Positions 24,016 to 35,156 of a stretch of 64,000 nt of DNA are shown here, in pieces. This DNA is from Ceratopteris richardii (lineage: Eukaryota > Streptophyta > Polypodiopsida > Polypodiales > Pteridaceae). A program made the translations under genes and the position numbers. Below the pieces are notes generated by a model, which was not told the DNA's origin, did no database searches, and saw only the letters and a program-made list of their open reading frames with translations. Location: assembly GCA_020310875.1 (NCBI GenBank), contig CM035441.1, positions 82,321,878 through 82,385,877 on the forward strand. Reading direction: 5' to 3'. Every line of letters begins with the position of its first letter. Within the stretch, counting starts at the first letter, position 1.

Positions 24016-24520
24016 ATGAAGTTAAGAAGACAAAGACTACGGAGAGAACATTATAACCCTCTAGAAACAACACCCAGATACCCCATGGCCATGTGTCAAA
24101 CAAAATCAACAACTCATCCTAACATAGTGGATAGGAGACCATTCATTACAATCAAGCTAGAGCAAGGCAACCCTTGCCATGAGCTTAGGGCTTTAATTGA
24201 TTCAAGTGTTGTGACTAGTGCAATTTGATGGTCCCACTATAAGGAATCAGGAATAGAAATGTGGCCAATTGAGGCTTACCTCATAGGACTAGGAGGCATG
24301 GAAACCCCTTGCATGGGTGAGGTGGACCTTCCTATCCTCATACACGACATGACCATGATAGCGAAGCTACTAGTGTGCCATGACGACAACCTGATAGAAC
24401 CCCTAATCCTTGGCCAAGATTGGCTATATGATCACTCAGTGGACCTAAATCTTAGACAAAGCTCCTTGCAGATTGGAACCTTAGACCAGCATCGAGTGAT
24501 ACCCCTTGACTTTCCTAACA
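24016..24520 (+). pseudogene. Second retropepsin-like domain of gypsy B, downstream of integrase
   Basis: The stretch begins MKLRRQRLRREHY and has a retropepsin layout: RRPFITIKLEQGN, a catalytic-site block ELRALIDSSVVTSA, the flap-side block LGGMETPCMGEVDLPI, and the closing motif LILGQDWLYDHSVDLNLR, which parallels the LG-x-DWL signature of Ty3/gypsy proteases. It lies about 4 kb downstream of the ordinary protease and behind the integrase, an unusual place. Element I carries the same domain in the same place with the canonical DSG triad (ALIDSGAATSAL). Function is inferred from motif only. Confidence 0.75.
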
Positions 24521-25380
24521 ACACTCCGCCTGAGGTATGTAACCCTAGACCATATGAACTACATGCGAAGGAGGACCAGAAGATCTTTGGTCAGATAAGT
24601 CACGTTACGTCTATCCCAACCCACGCGGGCTTGGTGATGGACAATTTCCATTTAGAAGAATATCAACAGATTTTCCCCTGGGCTTCGTACAAATTAGAAA
24701 GGGTAATCACCCAACAGATGGGTCAGGTGGAGTGCATCAACAAAAAAATGGGTGCAACACCCTGCAATGCCCATCCTTCCACACTTACTGTGGACTCGCC
24801 TAGATTATTGGTGCAAAAGGTTGTACTTCCTAATGGTCAAGTTTTGCAAGTGTTGGACCTCCCTTCTTTTCCAAAGCAGAGTGTCAACTAGACCTCTCAA
24901 CCCCAACTACACATTGGCAATCAAGAAACTATACCACACTATGCAAGCAGTTTGGGCACACAAAAAAACTCTCAGAAGAAGAAAGCCAAGCACTTGTAGA
25001 ACAGGAACTCACCATAGGACGCTTTGAAGAATCTTACATTTAGGGTTTCAGAGAATTGTTCAAGTGAGTTGGTACTAGTGAAGAATTACGCTATTTGTAG
25101 AGGAAACCACTACCACAGTTTGACCCACAATGAATACGCTTGTTATCAAAATCGGGCCAGTATATTCGCATACCAATGGATGCACAATCCTCACAACAAG
25201 CCAAGGAAGCATGCCTCATTTTGGAAGGTTCTTTGGTAGAAGAAACAATTGTCATCCACTCCCCACCTTGCACTTCTACTATAAATACCCCTAACATCGT
25301 CGAAGTACCCACCACATCAAGCGCTCCTCTTTCACCTCCTGCCTCTCCAACCTCTCTTGTACACCCTACCTTCCCTTGAC
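24521..25380 (+). pseudogene. Post-integrase tail of B, part 1
   Basis: Continues the frame of the second protease-like domain with HVTSIPTHAGLVMDNFHLEE and a C-terminal stretch ending near 24890. It then becomes poorly open until the proline-rich part. No known family. Confidence 0.5.
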
Positions 25381-25960
25381 CATCCATGTCTTTCGATACT
25401 GCGATAGCAGAAGCCTTTGTTGCCTCAATTCCTCTCACCCTTTTCGCACCCACACAACCTAGCCTCCCTCCTAGAACTTCTACCTTTCCATCTAGTCCAT
25501 TTCTCCATCCATCCTTCCCCATCCCTCCAAGACCCCTATTCCCATTTCCCCCTCCATTGACCTTCTCCCCCGTCTCACCTCCCCGACCCACTATATTTCC
25601 TCTCTCCCCTCTCCACCAAGCAATACACGAAACCCCATCTATAAAGTATTCCGAAACCTTTGTAAATCTTGTATTCACACCCACTTAAGCACCCACTATC
25701 ACTCCACTCTTCATGATCACTACACTCGACACCACGTTCAGTGACATGGACATATCGCCACCCACTGCACCACCACTCACCCCATCCATTTCACCACCAC
25801 ATTTAAGCATGTCACATTTCTCCATAGTCACCACTGCATCCACTTTCCCATCCTTATTTCCCCTTCCCCTTGCATCAACACCCACACCCACAACATCTTC
25901 ACTCACTCCACCGTTAATATTATCACTCACAATCGACACCACATTCTATCAAATCATCGC
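25381..25960 (+). pseudogene. Post-integrase tail of B, proline-rich part
   Basis: Two open stretches (25386-25688 and the start of 25713-26180) encode Pro/Ser/Thr-rich sequence with many PP and PSxP motifs, for example FPIPPRPLFPFPPPL. This is low-complexity, probably disordered protein. The DNA is correspondingly C-rich. Confidence 0.65.
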
Positions 25961-27740
25961 ATGTATGAAACAAGTTAGAGATGGGTTCGCATCTCTAGGC
26001 ACTAGTTACCAGACACTGCAACAGACCACAAAAGACTTACAATCGCAGTTAAATTCCTTAACCATCGAGAATGCCTCCCTTAACACACGCTACCAAGAGC
26101 TATGCCAGGCCTACCATACACTAGAACTAGAAAGTGAACAAAAGACAAAAGAGGCAATACAGATATCGACAACTTGTTAAGGGCTCAAACCATTCGCAAT
26201 GCGACACTCACTAGAAACATGGGACTACTAAGATGCCACCTCACCAGCAGCCAAAGAAGAGAATCAACATTTGCAGGAATAGAATAGAGAGAACCTTGAA
26301 GCTGCTTTAGATCAACCAGACGAACCTCTGAGTCCTAGTTGTTTTAAAGCCGTCCCCTTTGAATCTATGAAGACCCTATTGGAAGACCATGTCAGACTAC
26401 TAGAAGATTATGACAGTATGAATGAGGCATATCAAAAGCTCAAGGAAGACCATAAAATGCTACAGTTATGTGCACCATTGCAGCCACCACCTCCAGCTCC
26501 TGTGGCCACATCTCTTGAAATCATGGACGAATTCAACACTTTACGGGCTGAGGTACTGACTCCTCAAACACAGATCACAACATACGAAGAACCCCCTAGG
26601 CCAGATTCCCCACTCGAGCTCCCAATGGAGGAAGAAACAGTCACTATCCCGATGGAGGAAACGTATGAAGAAGCCTATGAACCACAACCCATCCCACGCG
26701 GATGTGTCATGGCTGAAGGCCAAGACACATTTGAACTCCCTACTCCTGCATGGATGAAAACTATAGAAGAACTTGGAAAGACCCACTCAGCACGTGTGGA
26801 GGTACAATTATATGCAATGGCCATGAGAGAGGAACATATACTACAATCACCTTACTTTGCTCATTTGGCCCCTCGATGATATATATCTGGCCATGAACTG
26901 CAATATAAGCCATATTTCATGCTAATGGCAGAATACCAATTGGCAATCGAAAAAGGAGATAGGCAACAAACCCTCAGATGCAACTCAGTTTGAGCCTGAT
27001 GACTTGCCCCTAGAAGTGAAGCGAGGAGAAATCTTTCAACCAACTTGGCGCCAGGAATTATTACAGCAATATCCAAAAATGTTGAGCACATGGCTCAAGG
27101 CACCCCTGCATTTAAAGTATAACCCATGTTGGGGACCAATGCTAGGCCTTCACGATCAAAGTGCAGAACAACAAGCAGTGCCAGCACTGGCTAAATTATC
27201 TGTATTTCACTCCACCCCCCAGACCACCCACAGCAAGATACATGATGGCAACGATTTGCCACTGGCTACCCTGCTTACGGTGCATGCATAATGTAGCCGT
27301 GCATATGACTGTCAAAGTATTTGACATGATGTAGATAGTATTCAAGATCTTCCATCATGTCAAGGCCCCACATGTTAACACCCCGGGCCTCGAGCATGGT
27401 AATCAGGATTTAGCGTATGATATGAGCACGACACCATCCCTCTGGGTGTGTTATGCCTCGCACTGTCACATCAAATATTTATCGGCATGTTATAAAATGA
27501 CCTTTGAAGAAATGCTTACTACCAGTTTTTGGGAATACCATTCAGAGGTGTTCATCAGCAGGCCCACACGCCTACTCCGATTATTTGCCTGTGAACAACT
27601 AGTGTACTCCACGCACTACAGACTTCTGCCACTAGATGAACCTCAACCGATAAATTGGGAAATCTCAAAGCAGATCTTGCCAGAGGTATTTGCATCAGAG
27701 CACACCCTCGCTCATGACCTCCTACAAAACTACATCTGAC
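25961..27740 (+). pseudogene. Post-integrase tail of B, coiled-coil and C-terminal part
   Basis: At about 25960-26160 a heptad-rich segment appears (LQQTTKDLQSQLNSLTIENA), and another at 26367-26480 (LEDHVRLLEDYDSMNEAYQK), both likely coiled coils. A linker with PPPPAP and acidic EEETVTIPMEET follows, then a globular-looking block (TPAWMKTIEELGKTHSARVE). A final frame at 27422-27739 is rich in aromatic residues. I see no signal peptide or transmembrane span, so it does not look like a retroviral-type envelope. Unknown function. Confidence 0.55.
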
Positions 27741-27774
27741 AGATCCCGCAACAAGGTTCTGTCGAGGATGACAG

Positions 27775-27791
27775 AAGCGAGAGAGAGGGGG
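27775..27791 (+). promoter_or_regulatory. Polypurine tract of gypsy B
   Basis: AGCGAGAGAGAGGGGG lies directly before the 3' LTR start TGTTGG. Confidence 0.85.
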
Positions 27792-28103
27792 TGTTGGCAG
27801 TAGCCAGAGGCACATATGACATGGAACTATGTGAAGGTGGATCACAATGAAGTGGTGGGGAGCGAGTCGGATTAATTTTCAAAAGAAATATGTTTTATAA
27901 TATTTTTCCAATTCCTACCTTCCATTGTGTCTTGCTTGTCTCTTCATTGTGTGTGTATGTGTGTGTGCATCTCTATGCTTCTCACCTTCACTCTCACTAC
28001 ATATCGCATTCACAATCTTCGTATCACTCCTATCTCTTCCACAGATTGACATTAAGGAGGTGGAGCTTCTTAACGTGGTACTTACCATTGTGGAAGAGGA
28101 ACA
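27792..28103 (+). repeat. 3' LTR of gypsy B
   Basis: Matches both ends of the 5' LTR (TGTTGG...GAGGAACA) but is less than half its length. Confidence 0.88.
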
Positions 28104-28530
28104 GGGGGGGGGGATACCTCTTGATTCCTATCTCCAAGATAGAGGAATCAAAAGAAAAATCACCATGAGACACACTAAGGAGAATGGAGTGGCACAGAGA
28201 AGGAATTGAGCCATTGTGGAGGCAGCAAGGTCCATGTTGAATGAGAAAAAATAACCATACTATTTGTAGGTAGAGGCAATATCTACAACCACATATTTGA
28301 TAAATAGACTACCCTCAAAGGCCTTGGATGGTATGACTCCATATGAATCTTGGAATGGACAAAGACAAATCTTGGAACATTGCAACATATTTTAGTGCAT
28401 TGCATATGACTTCACATGTTAGAGGCAAATTGGACCTAAGGTAGAGAAGTGTGTGTAGCCTATTAACTTAATCAAAATGATTATAGAATATATAATCCCA
28501 GAATTAAGAGCTTTATAGTAAGTCGAGATG
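28104..28530 (+). pseudogene. Integrase continuation of copia A
   Basis: Begins right after B's 3' LTR with copia integrase motifs: DSYLQDRGIKRK, RHTKENGVAQRRN, then PSKALDGMTPYESWNG near 28310-28360. This confirms that B sits inside A's integrase. Confidence 0.85.
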
Positions 28531-28651
28531 TCCTATGTGATGAAAATAAATCATGTTTTGAAGATGATTCCAAGAAGATCAAGCGACCATGTGATATAGA
28601 CAAAGATTTCCCTACTCTCTCAAACACGAATACACACACACACACACACTT

Positions 28652-28817
28652 CTTTTTTTGAGACTACAATGAATTTGGAAAGACACACACACCCGACCTC
28701 ATAAGGTAGAGGCACCCATCTTGGGGAACTATGAGGAATCCAGCCCTCAGTGGGACTTGAACCCTGGCCATCTGCCTAGGAGGACAAGGCACATTCCCTA
28801 AACCACGGCCGCTGGAT
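28652..28817 (-). mobile_element. tRNA-derived SINE inserted in copia A
   Basis: Read on the minus strand, it starts with a tRNA-like head: an A-box-like GGCCGTGGTTTAGGGA and a B box GGGTTCAAGTCCC. A non-tRNA body follows, ending in an A-rich tail (AAAAAAAG at about 28652-28660 on the minus strand). Flanks share ATA-(CA)n-CTT (about 28630-28651 and 28818-28835), a target duplication of about 20 bp. That fits LINE-type target-primed insertion into a CA microsatellite. About 166 bp without flanks. Confidence 0.8.
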
Positions 28818-29059
28818 ATACACACACACACACTTGAAGCATCAAGTGATTCTGAAGATGATTAGAAGACTCAAATAATAGAAATAAACTCATGGAATTC
28901 CAAAGGTAAGGCCAAGGTAGAGTTGAGGGATGTGGTATAATCATCTCAACAAAGAATAAAAAAATTAACTAGGGAGAAGAAGAAGCTAGAGAAATATGAC
29001 TATGATACATCCTTAGTAACTAAACACTCTATCTATTTAGCATAGGACTTAAATTCTTA

Positions 29060-29272
29060 GCAACCCTCATCTTACGAATAGGGCAAAGAAGAAACGAGAG
29101 TGGATGAATGCTATGGAAGAAGAAATTCAAGCCTTGTAGGAAAATCACACTTCGGGATTTGTGCCCAAATCTTCAACCATGAAGATCATTGGGTCTAGGT
29201 GCATATAAAAAGTGAAAAAAAACTATGATGGAACCATCAAGATGTATAAAGCTAGACGTGGCTAAAGGGTAT
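29060..29272 (+). pseudogene. Reverse transcriptase start of copia A
   Basis: Copia RT entry motifs (REWMNAMEEEIQAL; TMKIIGSR, then IKMYKAR) run to 29272, where element D begins. The RT resumes at 43236. Confidence 0.75.
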
Positions 29273-29500
29273 TTTTGAGATGGTCAAAGTGATGACTTTG
29301 CAAGTGATGCACACATAGTCCAAAAGTGCGAAGTGGTGCAGAGGTGGTGCATAAGTGACCGAGAAGAAGGGTGCACAAGTAGTGCGCAAACAATTTTTCC
29401 ACAATGGTTTTGTAGGAAAAGCTTAACGTAGGTTGGAGAATGGTCTTTTTGAAAGGTTTTCAAGGTTTTTAAGGGTTTTGGAAGCTTGTGGTTAACCCTC

Positions 29501-29505
29501 CCTTA
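29501..29505. repeat. Target-site duplication of element E, left copy
   Basis: CCTTA precedes the left LTR and recurs at 42531-42535 after the right LTR. Confidence 0.88.
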
Positions 29506-29733
29506 TGTTAGTGTTTGAGGTCTATGGAAGCACGTGAACATCACAAGGAAGAAGAGGAAGCTTGGAGCACAACACACTATACTGAATGTATTACCACTAG
29601 AATGTACAAAGATGATTAACCCATTAGGGAAATAGGTGTATATACAAGCTAGGGGAGAACCTCCTAAAGAGGGAAAAATGTTCCCCGATAGTCCTAGTTT
29701 GTTCACATACATCACTACCTAAATATATCAACA
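29506..29733 (-). repeat. 3' LTR of copia E
   Basis: TGTTAG...TATATCAACA. Aligns with 42319-42530. It is followed at 29734-29748 by a plus-strand C-run, the polypurine tract of the minus-strand element. Confidence 0.88.
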
Positions 29734-29806
29734 AATCCCCCCTGGGAGTGATGTGGTGAAAAAGGATCTTGCACTCATGTATAAGGAAGTGCCAAGCTAT
29801 GTGGAA

Positions 29807-30196
29807 TCAATACACAAAAGGAAGTAGGCCCAAAGCTTTGCGAAAAGCTTCAAACTTCCCCCTAGGTAGAGCCTTCGTGAAAAGGTCTACAATGTTCTCC
29901 TGTGTGGGCACATATGTCAAGCTAATCTCTCGAGCAGAGAACATCTCCCTAACATAAGGATAATGCACCTCAATGTGCTTAGTGTGAGCATGGAAGATAG
30001 GGTTCCTCGCAACTTCCAATGCACTCTGACTATCAATGAAGGTGGTGGTGGTAGAAGACTGACCAACACCCAAATCAACCATAAGGCATCTAGGCCACAC
30101 ACACTCAACAATCATTGTGAAGGTTTCCCTATACTCAGCCTCACAACTAGAAGTGGCCACAATAAGCTGCTTCTTGCTCAACTAAGATAAACATGA
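29807..30196 (-). pseudogene. RNase H of copia E
   Basis: Clear copia RNase H: SKKQLIVATSSCEAEYRE, DSQSALEVARNP, HAHTKHIEVHY, and a tail YVPTQENIVDLFTKALPRGK. Interrupted on its 5' side by solo LTR F at 30197. Confidence 0.9.
30192..30196. repeat. Target-site duplication of solo LTR F, left copy
   Basis: CATGA, repeated at 31671-31675. Confidence 0.9.
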
Positions 30197-31670
30197 TGTT
30201 GGAAAACAATGTCATATCAGTCCAAAATCCATTTAGGGTAGAAATCCTAATTTTGGTACTTAATCATTTTTGGCACAAATATGGGTTAACTTTTTATGAG
30301 CCTATCTTGTAGAGCTTGAAGAGAGCTTTCCAATGGTATATGACATTTAGTCATCAGAGATCAAATTTGGGAGAAAATCCAAAAACCCTAATTTTTTTCT
30401 CATTTAGGGTTTTGACCTCAAATGATAGCTCTCGGCATGAGGATCATAAAAATATTGTCAGATCATTCATCAGGTAGTCAAAAGTGTGAAAAAGTGGGTC
30501 AAGAAGTTATTTTTAAAGTTAGCTAAAAGCAAAGCTAAAAGCAACTTTAAAAATAAAGCAAACTCACTTAAAATAAAGCAAAAGCAATTTGAAAAGTTAT
30601 GTGATTAAAATAAAGTGCTTTTTTGTGAGTTTTTTGCATGGAGCTTTGGAAGTCTATAAAAGAGAATCCTTGGGTCACTTTTAAGACAGCCTACACCAAT
30701 TGGCAATGCCAGTTTTTGGTCCCTCATTAGAGGTGGTGTTCTAGCACACATGGGGCAGCCATGGTGCACTCTAGGAGCATGTTGAGGAGCAACTATGGAG
30801 TACTTCTTGGAGAAGAGTGTGCTCACACTCTAGTTATGTAGAGGACTTACCCATCAGCAGCTTGGTGGTGTAGACCAGCCATCTACATAATGTATTTGAA
30901 GATTGTCTTCTACATGAAGATTTCAGTGTACTTCAAAGACATTGGATGGAGGTTAACATAAGATTTGCATCTTATGTTAAGAATTCAGGTACATATTCTC
31001 TTTATGCACACACGTACTACTTGGAGCTTATGGAGGCAGTGGCATCCATATTTGGCATATCTGAAGGAGAATCCGTACATGTATGCTTCATGCATATTTG
31101 GATGAGGTGTTAGAGAAGATATGTGCATATGAGTTTGAGGATTTTTGGCAGCAAACTTGTTAGCATTCTTTGCTACTTTTGTAAGTATGTGATGTTTTCA
31201 CACACATATCTGATTTAGGGTCTTCCATAGCCTAAGTTCAGATGAGGGTTTGCTGATTATTAGTTTTAGACTGATCCTTCCTCTTTCTATCACTCGTATT
31301 CACTCTTCTACAACCTAATAGGTCACATATCTCATATATATTCAGATTTTTGTTCATACATCTGAATATGTTTGTTACATTTGTATATACACTCTTCCAT
31401 CTATTTTTGTTCACATAGAGTGGTTGAGAGTTTTGCTCCCACATTGTAAATTGACATTGGTATATAAGATAGTGTGAGTAAGTAGTGGCTTACATAACAC
31501 TTTACACATGTTGTCTAATCTCTCTCTATCTTTGTCTCATCATTGTATGATTAAGTGTGGTATGTTAATGTTTGTAAATATTGGAAGATTGTTGGATTCT
31601 ATGTTGTAGATCATGGACCTATGGAACTTCGACCTGTGGTATTAGTAATGGGCCTACTAAATTTCCAACA
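30197..31670 (+). mobile_element. Solo LTR F, same family as element C
   Basis: TGTTGG...CCAACA, about 1.47 kb. It is similar to the reverse complement of C's LTRs over long blocks: the GAAGATTGTCTTCTAC region near 30900, GACATTGGATGG near 30940, and TTAACATAAGAT...ATCTTATGTTAA near 30955. A perfect 5-bp duplication (CATGA) flanks it and no internal sequence remains, so it is a recombination product of a full element. Orientation is opposite to C. Visibly more diverged from C's LTRs than they are from each other. Confidence 0.92.
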
Positions 31671-31675
31671 CATGA

Positions 31676-32770
31676 GCTACCAAAGCTGTAGGAAGAGCCA
31701 CTAGTGGACACACGTGTGCCATGGCAACCAGCCTAGTCAGAATCACAAAATACATTTAAATCTGGTGGTAGTGATCCCCCTTGGGATAAAACAGTCCAAG
31801 TAGTTGAGTACCATTGAGTAGCAAAAGATGCATCTAGCCACCTACCAATGCTTAACACTTGGGCAATGCATAAATGTGCTCATCTGTGAGACAACAAACT
31901 AAATATCTAGCTGAGTAATGCATGAGTAAGTCAAGCATCCAACAACCTACTGATAGAGAACAACATAAAAAGCAGCACCATCATCATGAAGACTCAATTG
32001 TAAACCTATCTCCATAGGAGTGGCAATAGGTTTACAGTCATCAAGGCCAAAATGCTACAATAATGTTTAGCACACTTAACATATAAGGCACTCTCTGTTG
32101 GATTGTTCTCAAAACCATGTGCAATTAGGTAGGCATGTATTTCTTCATACCAAGCATGTGGTGATTGTTTCAACCCATATAATGCCTTTTTCGACCTGCA
32201 CACATGGTTTTCATGTCCTTTTTGCACAAAGCCACGAGGCTAAAAAACATACATTCCTTCATGCAAGTCACCATTGAGAATGTAGTTTTAATGTCCAACT
32301 AATGTACATTCCAACCACGATGAACTGCAAGTGCACACATCCTACGAACAGTAGTCATTCAACATGTAGGTGCAAAGGCCTCATCAAAATCAATGCCTCT
32401 TTCCTATGCATAACCTTTTGCGACAAATCCTATCTGTATACTTATCAACTATTCCATCAAGCTTATGCTTCAGCTTGTATACCCACTTGGTGCCATTGCC
32501 TTCTTGCGAAGAGGCAAGTCACATAAGGACCAAGTACCGTTTTTCATGATAGCATCATATTTTGATTGCATAGCAGCCATCCAATTTTTAGAATTTTGTG
32601 CTTCATCAAATGAAGGAAGCTCATTCTCATCACAGAGACTAGAGGCAGCCATAGCATAGCAATTTGATGCAAAAGAAGCACTATGAGATCCTGAACGTGT
32701 ATGATATGATAGAGGTGCATCTAACTTGCTATCATGCAAAGTTTGCCAGAGCCATTTTTGCATAATTTTT
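31676..32770 (-). pseudogene. Reverse transcriptase of copia E
   Basis: Copia RT blocks on the minus strand: SFDEAQNSKNWMAAMQSKYDA with LPLRKKAMAPSGY (32470-32763), then SKKALYGLKQSPHAWYEEI (32006-32227), a hallmark copia RT motif. The remaining part reaches 31676, beside solo LTR F. Broken. Confidence 0.85.
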
Positions 32771-32927
32771 GCCTCCTCAATATCAGCTCTCCCATCAACA
32801 AGTGCATCATCTAGATTTGCATCAGAAATGGAATGATCGGCATCAGAAATGGAATTATATGCATCATCACATGAGACATGTAAAGGCTAAGAAGTTGCCT
32901 CAGTAGGACCAGCACTAGATTTTCCAC

Positions 32928-33713
32928 CTATAGAAAGAGGTAGCAAAGTTTCATAAACATGTGTTTGGAGCTAACTAATGTCTCCTTAGTACGTGAAACT
33001 AATGACTGAATAGCATCTTCCACAAAAACAACATCATGGCTGACCAAAATGCATTTAGTCTGTGGATGATATAGACAATAGCCTTTGCTTTTAAAATTGT
33101 ACCCAACAAAAATACATTTCATTGCTTTATCATCCAATTTCATGTGTTGTTCAGGCACTAATGCATATGCCAAACCATGTTGCACACATAATAGCTTCAA
33201 GCTAGAAACTATGTGGTAAAGCCTGACTCTTGACCATACAACTCACCATCTCCGTGAGTGACCTATCCTTCCATTCAACAAATCGATTCTATTGAGGTGT
33301 ATATGGAATTATACACCGATGTTTTATCCCACGTTCAACCAGAAATGCATTAAAAGTTAGAGGACATGTATTCCCCCCCTCAATCATGATGAATGGTGTC
33401 CATTTTACATGTTGATAGGTTTTCAACCAAAACCAGAAACTTTTTGAAGCACATAAACGCTTTAGACTTTGGTTTCAATGGATATATCCATGCATGCTTG
33501 GAAAAATCATCGATGAAAGTCATGAAATAAAGGTAGTTTCCAAAAGAGTGTGTGTGCATAAGACCACAGACATCACAGTGAACAAGCTACAATTTCCAAG
33601 TAGCTCAAACTGAACCATCTTTTGGGAATGAGGAAGGCTACATTTTTTCGAAAATAGAGCCTTCACAAACATGTTTACCAAGTGCCTCAAGTTTGGGCAG
33701 AGAAGATACCATT
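32928..33713 (-). pseudogene. Integrase of copia E
   Basis: The C-terminal copia integrase block at 32928-33200 includes KCIFVGYNFKSKGYCLYHP and VSHDVVFVED, both diagnostic. Core remnants run up to about 33713. Broken. Confidence 0.82.
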
Positions 33714-34120
33714 TCAGATTTCTGTAGGTGTAGAAAAATTTAGATGACCAAAGCATGCATGCCAAAGCTTTGCATCTGATATAGTATGAGAATCATGTAC
33801 TGCACATGCCAAATCATGCACAGATTTTTCATAGTTTGTGAGCTTATACAACCGATGACATAAAATACCAGAAGCAATAATCACCATTTGACAGATCATG
33901 AACTGTACATCTAGCATCAAAAAATTTCACAACCAAGCCAATCTTGGCTAAAGTTGAAACTAATAATACATTTTTCTTGATCCCTGGCACAAATAAACCA
34001 TCTAATAATGTAAAAGAACTACCATGAGCAGTAGTCAAAATGATCTTACCAACTCCCATGATAGGATAAGAGGAGTTGTTGGTGCATCTGATAGTATTCT
34101 CTATAGGGGTAGGCTCGAGT
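33714..34120 (-). pseudogene. Protease end and GAG-pre-integrase of copia E
   Basis: LDGLFVPGIKKNVLLVSTLAK is the standard copia protease-to-pre-integrase transition, and LWHACFGHLNF at about 33735 is the GAG-pre-integrase core. Cut on its 5' side by chromovirus G (duplication GAAGT at 34121). Confidence 0.85.
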
Positions 34121-34125
34121 GAAGT

Positions 34126-34597
34126 TGTTATCAGGATCTTCAGTGCATGCACACACAGAGGTAGATAGAAGATGAAACAAGAATCATAAACAGAGAGACA
34201 ATCAATGCGGTATTGGGTGCAATCTCCCCCCATGTACTTTGATGGATGAGTCTATTAGAGCACCCGTATTTATAGGTTTATTTCTATTACATCTTGAAAA
34301 TAGAAGTTACATAAGAGCCGTCTCTTTTAGAAGCGACTTTTAGGGAAAACTACTTTATTTACAAAAGGTGTCGCTTTCTAAGAAAACCACTACTTTTACA
34401 ACAAGTTATACCTAAATATAACTTATTCTAGAAGTCTTCGATTTAATCTTTGAATTTATTTATTTATACGCATCCACTTGTATCCATGCCCTCATGCTTC
34501 TTCACCTGATAGATCAAACACAACCACATTAAAACCTTTTGGACATTTAAAACACTAAAAATCCATTTAACCTTCCATGATTCCATAATATACAACA
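34126..34597 (-). repeat. 3' LTR of chromovirus G
   Basis: TGTTATCAGG...ATATACAACA, the same length as 39994-40465. Confidence 0.93.
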
Positions 34598-34736
34598 TGC
34601 CTCCCAGTTGACAAGCAACTGACCTCAGTTGATAAATAGAAAAACAGACATGGATGATCAGTCGCATGTCCCATCACTAAACAAGAGTAAGCATGAACCA
34701 TGCAAAACACATGCATGGAATCGGAAACCTAAAAGT

Positions 34737-34997
34737 TTAATGTAATTGGGAATGATATGCAGAAATTAAATGATCATAGTGAGTTGATAAAGATGTCTCA
34801 TGTATCCATTGTGGTTCCTCAAGTGAGTGATTTTTATATTTGACTAAATATCTATGATATTGCTTACCAGTTTGTGTAGTGGTAACATCATAATCTATTA
34901 GTTTCTCGGGAATCAATATTTTTGCATCCTCTTCAAGTAAAGGAGGATCATCTAAAATAGGCCTGAGTGGTAAAGTACCTGGAAAAGATTTCAACAA
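34737..34997 (-). pseudogene. Chromodomain-like C-terminus of chromovirus G
   Basis: YHRYLVKYKNHSLEEPQWIH matches the beta-strand and tryptophan pattern of chromodomains at the integrase end of chromoviruses, which target chromatin. It is preceded by a KLIDYDV-like entry. Confidence 0.72.
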
Positions 34998-35156
34998 ACT
35001 TATATGGAAAGAATTATGTATACCCCAATGAGAAGGTATATCTAAACGAAAAGAATTTTCATTTATTTTCTCAATAATGCGAAAAGGTCCGTAATATTGT
35101 GGGGCAAGTTTGACCTTGGGATGTTGAGAAATATTTTTTAAATGCCTTTTAATGAT

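Larger units (their letters stand above)
9853..28103 (+). mobile_element. Ty3/gypsy element B with Asp-tRNA-type PBS, two protease-like domains and long post-integrase tail
   Basis: B is inserted in the integrase of copia A. LTRs begin TGTTGG at 9853 and 27792. A PBS for tRNA-Asp, the type used by plant Tat/Athila-lineage elements, follows the 5' LTR, and a GAGAGAGGGGG polypurine tract precedes the 3' LTR. Order: LTR, gag with zinc knuckles, protease, RT, RNase H, integrase, a second protease-like domain, proline-rich and coiled-coil tail, LTR. Without element C it is about 12.4 kb. Flanking GGGGA is a plausible target duplication, but a G-run blurs it. LTRs differ by roughly 10% where alignable, by eye, and the 3' LTR is shorter. 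Broken in many places. No chromodomain is seen, so I place it outside chromoviruses. Confidence 0.9.

Noticed and set aside
24016-24520. dUTPase rather than protease behind the integrase
   Set aside because: Some retroviruses carry dUTPase in pol, but the DSG site and LG-x-DW motifs seen here fit a retropepsin and no dUTPase motifs are visible.
25091-25684. Minus-strand 197-residue Gly-rich frame
   Set aside because: Shadow of the proline-rich tail of element B (CC-rich codons read as GG-rich on the other strand).
25381-27740. Envelope-like gene in element B
   Set aside because: No signal peptide, transmembrane span or cysteine pattern is visible. Pro-rich and coiled-coil content argues against it.
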